Source of the DNA: Mucilaginibacter sabulilitoris
Lineage (GTDB): Bacteria; Bacteroidota; Bacteroidia; Sphingobacteriales; Sphingobacteriaceae
Length of the DNA stretch: 64,000 nt
Direction: 5' to 3'
Assembly (NCBI RefSeq): GCF_034262375.1
Contig: NZ_CP139558.1
Coordinates: forward strand, 186,001-250,000
Part shown: positions 41,901 to 51,462 of the stretch, piece by piece
How positions within the stretch are numbered: position 1 is the first letter of the stretch
Layout of the letters: each line of letters opens with the position of its first letter
The notes under the pieces: model-generated
Database searches by the model: none
Told to the model about the DNA's origin: nothing
What the model saw: only the letters and a program-made list of their open reading frames with translations
Program-made: the position numbers and the translations under genes

Positions 41901-42875
41901 ATGATTTTAACACAACAACGTACACAACTGGCCAAGTTTCAATCGCTCATAGCGCTGGTGCTGCTTTGTATAGGCATCAGTCTCATGTCCGACAAGTTTT
42001 TAACTGTCGACAATGCATGGAACGTGATGCGGCAAATATCGGTTAACATCTGCATATCCGTTGGAATGACGCTGGTGGTGTTAACATCAGGCATCGATCT
42101 TTCAGTGGGCTCTGTACTGGCCTTTTGCGGCGCTATCACCGCCGGGTTGCTCAAATCGGGCATTGAGTTGCCATCAAATAACTTATACATTGGTTTTACC
42201 ATACTTGGGGCTATACTTGTGGGTTTAATAGCAGGGGCCTTGTTAGGCTTATTTAACGGCTGGACAATCACCCGTTTTAAAGTGCCGCCCTTTGTAGCTA
42301 CGCTGGCCATGCTCACCATTGCCCGCGGCTTAACGCTCCTATGGACCAAAGGCTTTCCGATATCAAACCTGGGGAACAGCTTTGCTTACATAGGTACTGG
42401 CTGGTTTTTAGGTATCCCGTTACCTGTATGGATTTCGGCAGTAGTTATTGTTTCAGCTGTAGTTATCACCCAAAAAACAGCTTTGGGCCGATACATTTAT
42501 GCCATTGGCGGAAACGAGCATGCCTCCAAATTGTCGGGCATCAACATTAACAAAGTAAAACTTATTGTTTACTCCATAGCTGGTGTACTGGCCGCGGTAG
42601 GTGGTATCATGGTAACCTCGCGGTTGGATTCGGCACAGCCTAACGCGGGTATCAGTTACGAACTTGATTCTATAGCTGCCGTAGTAATAGGCGGCACGTC
42701 CTTGTCGGGCGGTCGCGGAACTATTATGGGAACAGTACTTGGCGCTATCATTATTGGTGTGCTAAACAACGGCCTTGTGCTGCTCAATGTATCGCCTTTC
42801 TGGCAGCAGGTTGTAAAAGGCGGCGTGATACTTTTAGCGGTAATTATTGATAAAGCCAATTCAAAGAATGACTAA
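41901..42875 (+). CDS. Sugar ABC transporter permease (RbsC type)
   Basis: A 324-residue permease of the BPD_transp_2 family with eight to ten membrane segments. Hallmarks are VGMTLVVLTSGIDLSVGSVLAFCGAI and FKVPPFVATLAMLTIARGL, then RYIYAIGGNEHASKLSGININKVK and GGTSLSGGRGTIMGTVLGA. It forms the membrane channel for the importer. The gene overlaps the kinase gene by 8 bp. Confidence 0.94.
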   Translation: MILTQQRTQLAKFQSLIALVLLCIGISLMSDKFLTVDNAWNVMRQISVNICISVGMTLVVLTSGIDLSVGSVLAFCGAITAGLLKSGIELPSNNLYIGFTILGAILVGLIAGALLGLFNGWTITRFKVPPFVATLAMLTIARGLTLLWTKGFPISNLGNSFAYIGTGWFLGIPLPVWISAVVIVSAVVITQKTALGRYIYAIGGNEHASKLSGININKVKLIVYSIAGVLAAVGGIMVTSRLDSAQPNAGISYELDSIAAVVIGGTSLSGGRGTIMGTVLGAIIIGVLNNGLVLLNVSPFWQQVVKGGVILLAVIIDKANSKND

Positions 42876-44358
42876 CAATTACATACTTGCGGTTGACCAG
42901 GGTACCAGCAGTACCAAATCCATCATTTTTGATACCCATGGTAAAGTTGTGGCCAAGGCTACTGAACCTCTTAAAACTCATTATTTAGCCGGCGGGTTTG
43001 TGGAACAGGAACCTGATGCCATTTATCAGAACGTGCTCGACGCGGTAAAAAAATGCAGTGACACGTTTACATCTACCGGAGGTAATTTAGCCGATATCCG
43101 TTGCTGCGGCATATCAAACCAGCGCGAAACGTTTATAGTGTGGGACAAGGCAGGCAAGCCTTTATATAATGCTGTTGTTTGGCAATGCAAGCGATCGGTG
43201 AGCGTTTGTGAGCAGCTTAAGGAGCAAGGCTTAGAACAATTAATAAAAGAACGGACAGGGCTGATCATCGATCCCTATTTTTCGGGCACTAAACTGATAT
43301 GGCTCTATCAAAACAATACACAAGTTAAGCAGGCTATTGATAACAGCGAAGCTTATTTCGGCACGGTTGATACCTGGCTGCTTTATAAACTAACCAATGG
43401 CAAAGTTTATAGCACCGACCACACCAATGCATCGCGTACACTATTCTTTAATCTCAAAACACTTACCTGGGACAAGGAAATTTTAGCCGCGTTTGGATTA
43501 TCAGGATTGAATTTACCGCAGATAAAACCATCGGCCTCCCTTTACGGGGAGTCTGATTTTGGGGGTTTATTTGATGCTCCGCTGGAGATAACCAGCATGA
43601 TTGGCGATTCGCACGCGGCTGCATTTGGCGAGGGCTGCTTTGAACCCGGCACAGCAAAAGCCACATTAGGCACGGGTTGCTCTATCCTCATGAACATTGG
43701 CGACAAGGCTACTAACTCGGCCAACGGCATGGTTACTACCATTTGCTGGAGCACAGAAGAACGCGTTGATTATGCTTTAGAGGGTGTAATTGTATCGTGC
43801 GGGGCAACGATTGAATGGCTAAAAAATGAGCTTGGCTTATTTGCTGATAGCCACCAGACAGAACAGATGGCCACCAGTGTACCCAACAATAACGGCGTTT
43901 ACATTATACCTGCGTTTAGCGGCCTGGGTGCACCACACTGGGATATGAACCGTAAAGCGAAAATTGTGGGATTGACCTTCGACTGCAATAAAAATCATAT
44001 TGTAAGGGCTTCCTTAGAAACCATCCCCTTCCAGATCAAAGATGTCATTACCGCCATGGAAACCGATACCGGGATAGCGTTGCTAAAACTTATGGTTAAT
44101 GGCGGCATAACGGCCAACCATTTTGTTTTACAACTGATTGCCGACGTACTGGAATGCGAGCTTGTTAAACAGGATACGCCTGATATATCGGCACTGGGCG
44201 CGGCTTACCTGGCCGGGTTACAAGCAGGCATATTTAAAAACCTGCAGGATATCAGCAGTCTGAAAAACGAGCCGGTTAATTTTACCCAAACCGATACTGA
44301 AAATAACATGCAGCAATATTACGAGGAATGGCTATCATATATTAAAAAGGTTAAATAA
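42868..44358 (+). CDS. FGGY-family carbohydrate kinase (glycerol-kinase-like)
   Basis: A 496-residue kinase from ATG 42868, overlapping the permease stop; the upstream TTG at 42847 is less likely. It has the N-terminal phosphate-binding LAVDQGTSSTKSIIFD, the catalytic Asp247 in MIGDSHAAAFGEGC, ATLGTGCSILMNIG and the C-terminal MVNGGITANHFVLQLIADVL. Homologs phosphorylate glycerol, xylulose, fuculose or apulose. Together with the isomerase and the split transketolase, a ketose kinase (apulose kinase type) is the best fit; glycerol kinase remains possible on sequence alone. Confidence 0.88.
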   Translation: MTNNYILAVDQGTSSTKSIIFDTHGKVVAKATEPLKTHYLAGGFVEQEPDAIYQNVLDAVKKCSDTFTSTGGNLADIRCCGISNQRETFIVWDKAGKPLYNAVVWQCKRSVSVCEQLKEQGLEQLIKERTGLIIDPYFSGTKLIWLYQNNTQVKQAIDNSEAYFGTVDTWLLYKLTNGKVYSTDHTNASRTLFFNLKTLTWDKEILAAFGLSGLNLPQIKPSASLYGESDFGGLFDAPLEITSMIGDSHAAAFGEGCFEPGTAKATLGTGCSILMNIGDKATNSANGMVTTICWSTEERVDYALEGVIVSCGATIEWLKNELGLFADSHQTEQMATSVPNNNGVYIIPAFSGLGAPHWDMNRKAKIVGLTFDCNKNHIVRASLETIPFQIKDVITAMETDTGIALLKLMVNGGITANHFVLQLIADVLECELVKQDTPDISALGAAYLAGLQAGIFKNLQDISSLKNEPVNFTQTDTENNMQQYYEEWLSYIKKVK

Positions 44359-44367
44359 CTAAATAAG

Positions 44368-46011
44368 ATGAAACCAGGCATTAAACCCAGCTATATAAAG
44401 TCAAGTTACATGCAAAGATGCATTTGCATTGTCGCTTATTTTTTAGTGGGCTCATTATGCTTAATAAAATGCTATGCCTCAGATGTGCCGAAAGTGGAGC
44501 GCTGGGGTCGGTACGAAATAACGCTGAAAGGTCCGGTTACCGGCAATCCTTATACTGATGTTACCTTAAAGGCAACGTTTTCCAAAGGAACGGATAAGGT
44601 AACTGTAAACGGTTTTTACGATGGTGATGGTGTGTACAAAATCAGGTTTATGCCTGCAAAAACCGGGGTATGGAATTACGTTACTGCCAGTAATTTAGCT
44701 GCCTTAAAAAATAAAACTGGTTCATTCCAATGCGTGTCTGCGGCCGGCGATAACCATGGCATGGTGAGGGTATGGGACACCTATAACTTTAAATACGACG
44801 ATGGCAAAGTGTTTTACCCCTTTGGCACTACTGCTTACGCATGGACCCACCAGGGCGAAGAATTAGAACAGCTTACTCTAAAAAGTTTAAAGAATGCACC
44901 GTTCAATAAAGTAAGGATGTGCGTTTTTCCGAAGTATTACAACTATGTAACCAACGAGCCTGAGTTGTATCCTTATGAAAAAATATCATCAGCAAAAGGT
45001 GCCAACGGCAGGGTAAAATTTGTATGGGACTTTAAAAAATTCAATCCTGCATTTTTCAGGCACCTCGAAAACCGGATCGACGATTTGAACGCATTAGGCA
45101 TACAGGCCGATGTGATCATTTTTCACCCTTACGATAAAGGCCACTGGGGCTTTGACAGCATGGGCAAAGCAAATGACCTGTTCTATATCAAATACCTGAT
45201 TGCAAGGCTATCATCATTTCGTAACGTGTGGTGGTCAATGGCCAACGAATTTGACTATATCAAAAGCAAGCCACGCGAAGTATGGGATACTTACTCGGCG
45301 GCTGTAGTAAACAATGACCCGTACCGTCATTTATGCTCTATACATAATGGCAGTGTATATTTTGATAACTGGAAATCCTATTTCACCCATGTAAGCATCC
45401 AGAACGGCGCGCCGGTTGAGGATTTCGGCCGAGCGGTTTTACTGCGCGATGTTTACTTTAAACCGGTAATTTATGACGAGGTATGCTACGAAGGGAACCT
45501 GCCGCTGCGATGGGGTAACTTAACGGGGCAGCAAATGACCGAAGCCATATGGCAGGGTATTATTGCCGGCACCTACGTTACCCACGGCGAAACTATAAAA
45601 ACAAAAGGCGATACTATTTTCTGGGCAAAGGGCGGTGTACTAAAGGGAGAAAGTCCCGCCCGCATTGCCTTTTTAAAAAACATTATGGAACAAGGCCCTG
45701 GTCCGCTAAAATTGGCCGACCCGTGGAAAGACAACCAGACTGCGCAAACAGATAGCACCTACTACTTAATTTACTTTGGTAAACAGACACAAAAAGATTG
45801 GGCGTTTAGCCTGCCTAAAAAGAACGGCCCACCAGCCGGGACCAAATTCAAGGTAGATATTATTGACACCTGGAACATGACTATCACTCCGCTTAATGAG
45901 GTTTTTGAAACCGCGGCGCCCGATGGTTACCGGATATATGATACGCACGGCAAAAAGGTTAAACTGCCGGATAACCCATATATGGCACTGCGCATTAAAC
46001 AAGTAAAGTGA
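44368..46011 (+). CDS. Secreted glycoside hydrolase with DUF5060 domain
   Basis: A 547-residue protein with a signal peptide (hydrophobic segment about residues 17-36). The N-terminal domain (about 40-130, VERWGRYEITLKGP, TDVTLKATFSKGTDK, GDGVYKIRFMPAKTG) is a DUF5060-type beta domain. A TIM-barrel follows with WWSMANEFDY (Glu294) and VIYDEVCYEGN (Glu371 or Glu375), which look like an acid-base and nucleophile pair. A C-terminal beta domain (ending PYMALRIKQVK) resembles DUF5605. It relates to the DUF4038/DUF5060 hydrolase group, which includes GH140 apiosidases. The substrate is inferred to be an apiose- or pentose-containing glycan. Confidence 0.75.
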   Translation: MKPGIKPSYIKSSYMQRCICIVAYFLVGSLCLIKCYASDVPKVERWGRYEITLKGPVTGNPYTDVTLKATFSKGTDKVTVNGFYDGDGVYKIRFMPAKTGVWNYVTASNLAALKNKTGSFQCVSAAGDNHGMVRVWDTYNFKYDDGKVFYPFGTTAYAWTHQGEELEQLTLKSLKNAPFNKVRMCVFPKYYNYVTNEPELYPYEKISSAKGANGRVKFVWDFKKFNPAFFRHLENRIDDLNALGIQADVIIFHPYDKGHWGFDSMGKANDLFYIKYLIARLSSFRNVWWSMANEFDYIKSKPREVWDTYSAAVVNNDPYRHLCSIHNGSVYFDNWKSYFTHVSIQNGAPVEDFGRAVLLRDVYFKPVIYDEVCYEGNLPLRWGNLTGQQMTEAIWQGIIAGTYVTHGETIKTKGDTIFWAKGGVLKGESPARIAFLKNIMEQGPGPLKLADPWKDNQTAQTDSTYYLIYFGKQTQKDWAFSLPKKNGPPAGTKFKVDIIDTWNMTITPLNEVFETAAPDGYRIYDTHGKKVKLPDNPYMALRIKQVK

Positions 46012-46108
46012 CACTTAAATAAACAATCTATAATTCAACATAAACAATACCATACCGCAATCACAAAACACATAACAACGAGTAAATAACCATAATTAAA
46101 AACTGGCT

Positions 46109-46672
46109 ATGCATAAGTCAACTACTGATTTATCGATCATTGTACATGATATCGCGCTACACAACAGTGAGCAGGCATACAAGCAGTTATTTAATATGCT
46201 TTTTGGCCCACTGAAGCGTTTTGCGGTATCTATCATCAAATCAAACGAGCTGGCCGAAGAGATTGCGGGCGATGTAATGATCACGCTTTGGCGTAACCGT
46301 GTTCAGCTGCTCAGCATTCAGAATATAAAGGTTTATGCTTTTGTAATGGCTAAAAATACCGCGCTCAACATGCTTAAAAAGCAATCGGGCAATATGGTAT
46401 CATTAGATGAAACCAACATTGATATCACTTTTGATAGTTTAACCCCCGAGCAGATACTGATCAACGAGGAGTTTAAAAAAAGTATTGAGCTTATTGTTCA
46501 GGCCCTGCCCCCGCGCTGCAAAATGGTGTTTAAATTGGTAAAGGAGGATAACCTAAGTTACAAAGAAGTGGCGCAGATACTTGACATTTCAACCAAAACA
46601 GTTGATGCACAACTGGTAACAGCCATAAAAAGAATTTCCTGCGCTATTAAAAGCGAGTATAATTTAATCTGA
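46109..46672 (+). CDS. ECF RNA polymerase sigma factor (FecI-like)
   Basis: A 187-residue sigma-70 family factor of the Bacteroidetes ECF type. The sigma-2 region is about residues 20-90 (YKQLFNMLFGPLKRFAVSIIKSNELAEEIAGDVMITLW). Sigma-4 is about 130-180 (LPPRCKMVFKLVKEDNLSYKEVAQILDISTKTVDAQLVTAIK). It is followed by FecR, SusC and SusD, the typical cell-surface signalling module. It probably drives the susCD promoter when SusC detects its ligand. Confidence 0.92.
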   Translation: MHKSTTDLSIIVHDIALHNSEQAYKQLFNMLFGPLKRFAVSIIKSNELAEEIAGDVMITLWRNRVQLLSIQNIKVYAFVMAKNTALNMLKKQSGNMVSLDETNIDITFDSLTPEQILINEEFKKSIELIVQALPPRCKMVFKLVKEDNLSYKEVAQILDISTKTVDAQLVTAIKRISCAIKSEYNLI

Positions 46673-46718
46673 TAAGAGGCTGCTTTTTACCCTCTTAAAA
46701 ATATTTCAATTTCTTATA

Positions 46719-46742
46719 GGGAACTCCCCGATTTTTTTTGTC
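46719..46742 (+). promoter_or_regulatory. ECF-type promoter ahead of fecR and susCD
   Basis: GGGAAC (46719-46724), 15 bases, then GTC (46740-46742). This is the usual ECF sigma form, a -35 GGAAC and a -10 GTC. It is in the gap between the sigma-factor and anti-sigma genes, where autogenous control by the neighbouring factor would be expected. Confidence 0.5.
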
Positions 46743-46789
46743 CTCTACATAACAACCAATATTAACCGGATTTCAAGATCCTATTTTTC

Positions 46790-47851
46790 ATGCCACACAA
46801 CAGGATATTACAGCTATTGGCGCGTAAGGTAGCCGGCGAAGCTACTGCTGATGAATTGAGCGAATTGCAAAATTTGCTTGAACAGCATCCTGATAACGTA
46901 TATATTGAAGAGATATTAACCCAGTTATGGGCAAAACAAGCCGTTGATGATACCGAACAGGAACTTGAATATCTCAAACATAAATTAAAATACACCGCAG
47001 ATTTTGAGGCTGAAGAAGAAACAGTTACCCGCAACCTTTATCCAAAAATTAAACATTACCTGGCCATAGCAGCCATATGCTTGTTAACCATAGCAGGAGT
47101 GGTTTATTACCGTGTGTTTACCGCCAATACGCCGGTTGCACTTACCGAAATTTCAGCAGGCAAAGGTGTCCGTAAAAAAATAATACTGCCCGATGGTACG
47201 CAGGTATGGCTTAACAGCAACAGCAGGTTAACTTTTAATAATAATTTAAGCACTGCCCCCAACAGAATGGTAACACTCACCGGCGAGGCTTATTTTGACG
47301 TAGTTAAAAACAAGCACCGCCCGTTCATTATACAAACCAATAAAGTTTCCATTAAGGTATTAGGAACAGCTTTTAACGTAAAAGCTTACCCCACCGACAG
47401 CATCACAGAAACATCATTGATCAGGGGATCAATTGAGTTAACCCTGGCAGATAACCAACATCAAAAAATATTATTAAAGGCCGGTGAAAAACTCCTGCTG
47501 GCAGATAAAAACACTGCAAGTAAAGGAGCGCCTCTGCCCGCCGCTATTACCGAAAAACAAAAACTATCTATTGAAAATATTAAACCTGTGGAAATTGAAA
47601 GCCAGCAGTATATTGAAGAAACATCGTGGATAACTGATAAGCTGATTTTCAAAAACGAATCATTCAGCCAGCTGGCCCCCCGGCTGGAGCGCTGGTACAA
47701 TGTCAAAATACATATAAACAACATCGCGGTAAATGATTTTCATTTTACCGGGGTTTTCCAGAACGAAACTATAGAACAGGCCTTAAAGGCCATGCAATTA
47801 ATCAGACCATTTAAATTTAAAATAAGCAACGATGAGATAAACATTAACTAA
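46790..47851 (+). CDS. FecR family anti-sigma factor
   Basis: A 353-residue inner membrane regulator. The cytosolic N-terminal part (about 1-85) binds the sigma factor. One membrane segment is at about 86-106 (YLAIAAICLLTIAGVVYY). The periplasmic FecR domain has KKIILPDGTQVWLNSNSRLTFNNN and GEAYFDVVKNKHRPFIIQT. A C-terminal DUF4974-type domain ends ALKAMQLIRPFKFKISN. It should relay the state of the SusC STN domain to the ECF factor encoded at 46109. Confidence 0.93.
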   Translation: MPHNRILQLLARKVAGEATADELSELQNLLEQHPDNVYIEEILTQLWAKQAVDDTEQELEYLKHKLKYTADFEAEEETVTRNLYPKIKHYLAIAAICLLTIAGVVYYRVFTANTPVALTEISAGKGVRKKIILPDGTQVWLNSNSRLTFNNNLSTAPNRMVTLTGEAYFDVVKNKHRPFIIQTNKVSIKVLGTAFNVKAYPTDSITETSLIRGSIELTLADNQHQKILLKAGEKLLLADKNTASKGAPLPAAITEKQKLSIENIKPVEIESQQYIEETSWITDKLIFKNESFSQLAPRLERWYNVKIHINNIAVNDFHFTGVFQNETIEQALKAMQLIRPFKFKISNDEININ

Positions 47852-47884
47852 CCAACAGAACCTAAATAGAAGAAGTAAAAGTAA

Positions 47885-47953
47885 GCGGAAGATGCTCCAA
47901 CATCTCCCGCCGAAAAATCTGCAAATTTTTTTGACAAGGGTTATTGCTAACCC
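47885..47953 (+). promoter_or_regulatory. Hairpins in the susC leader
   Basis: GCGGAAGATG (47885-47894) pairs with CATCTCCCGC (47901-47910) with one mismatch. GGGTTA-TTGC-TAACCC (47938-47953) is a second hairpin, and a T-run lies between them. They sit between fecR and susC and could attenuate or stabilise the susC mRNA. Confidence 0.45.
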
Positions 47954-47995
47954 CGGTAATTAACAGATTGTTTAACTAATTAAACTTTTAAATCT

Positions 47996-50900
47996 ATGAA
48001 AATAAAACAACTTCATAGTTACGGCTACCCTATTTCCCATTACAAAAAATATTTACTAATGCTTAAATATGTTTTCATTTTTACTTTTTTGTTTTGCATA
48101 AGGGTATCGGCATACACTTACTCGCAAAACGTGCGGGTAACCATGGATGTTAAAAAAATGGAACTTAAAAAAGCGCTCTCCATGCTCGAAAAGAAAAGCA
48201 ACACACGCTTTTTATACAGTGAGGAGATGCTGCCCAGCGCAAAGGAAGTTACCATAAATGTAAAGGATGCCCCGTTTGCCGATGTGCTGCAGGAATTATT
48301 GAAAGACACCCAACTCAAATACCAGATAGGAGAAAACGGCCTGGTGATCATCGCGCCTAAAAGCACCGAGATAAAAGATATCAGGGTAAAAGGCACAGTA
48401 GTTGACGAAAAGGGAGTGCCTTTAGCGGGCGTAACAGTCAAGCAGGAGGGTACAAAGTTCGGAGCCATTACCAACGCTAACGGCGAGTATGAACTTACTG
48501 TTCAAAGCGGTGCACAGCTTACTTTTTCGTACATCGGTTTTAACAGTCAAACGGTTAGTGTAAAAGGCACTGCAGATGTAGAGACCCTTAACATAACTTT
48601 AAAAGTTAATGCCTCGGGCAAGCAATTGAATGAAATTATAGTGGTTGGTTACGGTACCCAAAGCAAAAGGGCAGTAACCGGTTCTATTGCCTCTGTAAAG
48701 TATGATAATTTTAAAGACCGTACCAACAGCAACGTTACTCAGTCGTTAGCAGGCGAACTGCCAGGTGTAAGCATTACGCAGGCACAGGGCGCGCCGGGCT
48801 CAACGCCTATTATCAAAATACGGGGTACAAGTTCCATTACAGCAGGCACCAATCCGCTATATGTGGTAGATGGCTTACCGCTGGAAAACTTCAACTTAAA
48901 CTACATTAACCCGCAGGATATTGAATCTATAGATGTGTTGAAGGATGCTTCTTCAACAGCTATTTATGGTTCCCGCGGTGCCAACGGCGTTGTAATTGTT
49001 ACTACCAAACTGGGTAAGGCCGGTCAAACTAATGTAAACGCGTCTTATGAATATGGCGTACAGGATGTAACCCGCCGAATAGATATGATGAACGCACAGC
49101 AGTTTATACAGTATTATGTAGATGCGCATAATAACGCCTGGGTTGCTTTAGGCGGTGGTAACCAGGCATCAGACCCAAACAGTGTCCGTTCATCAGCCTA
49201 TAAAATCCCGGAAGACTTTACTACCAACCCGGCACAATTTGGTAATGGAACCAACTGGCAGGATGTAATGTTCCGCTCTGCACCCTTGCAAAATGCGCAG
49301 GTATCAGTATCGGGTGGCACGGATAAAACACAGTTCCTGTTTTCGGTAGGTTATCTTAACCAGGATGCTGTGCTCGATGCCAATTACTACAAACGCCTGT
49401 CGTTACGCTCCAACATCAAACACAAAATATCCGATCATTTTACGGTAGGTACCAACCTGTCATTCACCGGCATATTTGACCGTACAGACGGCGTAGCCGG
49501 AAAAAGCGATGTGGTTAGCCTTGGCCTGCAAAGCGATCCGATATTCCCGGTTTATACCGAAACCGGCAGCCTTGGGTTCCGGGACCCTAATTCAACCTGG
49601 TACCGCTTTATCCCCTACAGCGACCTGATTGAGTGGCACCCCTATTCCCTAACCCGTGAAATTGAAGCGAAAAATAAATCATTCAACACCCTCGCTACCG
49701 GTTTTGTGGAATACAAGATCATTGACGGATTAAAGTTCCGCAGCAGCATTAATGCCAACCTGTATAATAACAGTTATAATTCATACGCCAATGCTGGCCA
49801 GGGTTACGGCTACTCCGCGGTACTGCCGGCACAGGGTGTGGTAAGATCAAACTACTCACTAAACTGGCTTACTGAAAATACATTAACTTATGACAAACAA
49901 TTCGGAGATCATAGTTTTAATGCACTGATTGGTTACACCGCCCAGCATGAGCGCGATGAGTATAGCCAGCTGGTATCATCAAACTTCCCTAACGACCTGG
50001 TACATACCTTAAATGCAGGTACTGCAAGTTCCGGTACATCCACCGCGTCTGAATGGGCTATGGTTTCGTACCTGGCCAGAGTAAATTATAATTACAAGAA
50101 CAGGTATTTCTTAACCGGTACCGTACGCCGTGATGGCAGCTCCAGGTTTGGTACAAGTTCTAAATGGGGTTATTTCCCATCGGTATCGGCTGGCTGGCTC
50201 ATATCCGACGAGGATTTTATGAAGAATGCTGAGTTCGTCAGCAACTTAAAATTAAGGGCGAGTTATGGTGTGGCTGGTAATAACCAGATACCTAATTATG
50301 GCCCGGTGAGTTTATTAACCACCTCAAACTACGTTAGCGGCAGTGCGCTGGCCAGCGGACTCACGGTTTCCAATATTTCCAATCCAGATTTAAAATGGGA
50401 AAAAACAAACCAGTTTAATCTTGGGCTTGATATCGGCCTGATTAAAAACAGGGTGAATTTTACCGCTGAGTTTTATAACTCCATTACCAACAACCTGCTT
50501 TTAAATGTTCCAGTACCCGATATTACCGGATTCTCCACACAACTTACCAACATTGGCAAGGTCAGAAACCGCGGTTTAGAGTTTAGCCTGAACACCAAAA
50601 ACACAGTCGGGGCATTTAAATGGAGTACCGATTTTAACCTTTCATTTAACCGTAACAAAGTATTGCAACTGGGACCAGGCAACGCGCCGCTGCTGTTTAC
50701 CGATTATGTAGTTCAGGTTAAAACCGAAGTTGGGCAGCCGGTATCTAATTTCTACGGGTATATTTTTGATGGCGTTTATAAAAACCAGGCTGCAATTGAC
50801 GGCTCGCCACACGTAGCCGGCACCACACCTGGTGAACCTATTGTGAGGGATGTAAACAAGGATGGTAAAATTGATGCCAACGATCAAACCACTATTGGTA

Positions 50901-51451
50901 ACGCGCAGGCTAATTTTGCCTCAGGCATAACCAACACGTTCAGCTATAAAGGCTTTGAATTTTCATTTATGTTCCAGGGATCATTTGGCGGGCAAATCAC
51001 CAACCAGCTTACCCGCTACCTGGGTATCTGGAATGGCGGCAGGAATGCTTACGCCGGCGTAGCCAATTACTGGAAGTCTGAAAGCGACCCGGGTGATGGT
51101 GTTCACTTTAAACCGTCTATCAGCCCTACCGCTATGGAACAAAGCTTTTCGAGCTATTGGGTAGAGAGCGCAACCTGGGTACGCCTTAAAAACATCAGGC
51201 TATCGTATACGCTACCTAAATCATGGCTTCAGCATACGCCTGTTAAAGGAGCCCGTATTTATGTAAATGCCGAGAATGTGCATTTGTTCAGCAAATACAA
51301 AAACTTCGACCCGGAGAATACGACCTACCCATCAACAGTTCCATCGTCAACGCCATCAACAGGAGTACCATCAGGTGCATTTTATGGGGTTGATTATGGT
51401 TCGTACCCGGTACCACGTGTAATCACTTTTGGAGCCAAGCTTGACTTTTAA
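47996..51451 (+). CDS. SusC-family TonB-dependent transporter with STN signalling domain
   Basis: An 1151-residue outer membrane protein. After the signal peptide (about 1-44) comes an STN domain (about 55-120, LKKALSMLEKKSNTRFLYSEE). A CarboxypepD_reg-like domain (130-203) follows, then the TonB-box-like NEIIVVGYGTQSKR (212-225), the plug (about 225-345, ISITAGTNPLYVVDGLPL, TAIYGSRGANGVVIVTTK) and the 22-strand barrel. The STN domain marks it as a transducer that talks to FecR. With SusD it imports oligosaccharides or similar nutrients through the outer membrane using TonB energy. Confidence 0.95.
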   Translation: MKIKQLHSYGYPISHYKKYLLMLKYVFIFTFLFCIRVSAYTYSQNVRVTMDVKKMELKKALSMLEKKSNTRFLYSEEMLPSAKEVTINVKDAPFADVLQELLKDTQLKYQIGENGLVIIAPKSTEIKDIRVKGTVVDEKGVPLAGVTVKQEGTKFGAITNANGEYELTVQSGAQLTFSYIGFNSQTVSVKGTADVETLNITLKVNASGKQLNEIIVVGYGTQSKRAVTGSIASVKYDNFKDRTNSNVTQSLAGELPGVSITQAQGAPGSTPIIKIRGTSSITAGTNPLYVVDGLPLENFNLNYINPQDIESIDVLKDASSTAIYGSRGANGVVIVTTKLGKAGQTNVNASYEYGVQDVTRRIDMMNAQQFIQYYVDAHNNAWVALGGGNQASDPNSVRSSAYKIPEDFTTNPAQFGNGTNWQDVMFRSAPLQNAQVSVSGGTDKTQFLFSVGYLNQDAVLDANYYKRLSLRSNIKHKISDHFTVGTNLSFTGIFDRTDGVAGKSDVVSLGLQSDPIFPVYTETGSLGFRDPNSTWYRFIPYSDLIEWHPYSLTREIEAKNKSFNTLATGFVEYKIIDGLKFRSSINANLYNNSYNSYANAGQGYGYSAVLPAQGVVRSNYSLNWLTENTLTYDKQFGDHSFNALIGYTAQHERDEYSQLVSSNFPNDLVHTLNAGTASSGTSTASEWAMVSYLARVNYNYKNRYFLTGTVRRDGSSRFGTSSKWGYFPSVSAGWLISDEDFMKNAEFVSNLKLRASYGVAGNNQIPNYGPVSLLTTSNYVSGSALASGLTVSNISNPDLKWEKTNQFNLGLDIGLIKNRVNFTAEFYNSITNNLLLNVPVPDITGFSTQLTNIGKVRNRGLEFSLNTKNTVGAFKWSTDFNLSFNRNKVLQLGPGNAPLLFTDYVVQVKTEVGQPVSNFYGYIFDGVYKNQAAIDGSPHVAGTTPGEPIVRDVNKDGKIDANDQTTIGNAQANFASGITNTFSYKGFEFSFMFQGSFGGQITNQLTRYLGIWNGGRNAYAGVANYWKSESDPGDGVHFKPSISPTAMEQSFSSYWVESATWVRLKNIRLSYTLPKSWLQHTPVKGARIYVNAENVHLFSKYKNFDPENTTYPSTVPSSTPSTGVPSGAFYGVDYGSYPVPRVITFGAKLDF

Positions 51452-51462
51452 TTTTAATAACC

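Noticed and set aside
42847..42867. TTG start for the FGGY kinase.
   Set aside because: The ATG at 42868 gives the exact family N-terminus and the usual overlap with the permease stop.
44368..46011. Naming the hydrolase outright as a GH140 apiosidase.
   Set aside because: The DUF5060 and barrel layout is compatible, but I cannot confirm GH140-specific residues without an alignment; kept as a hypothesis.
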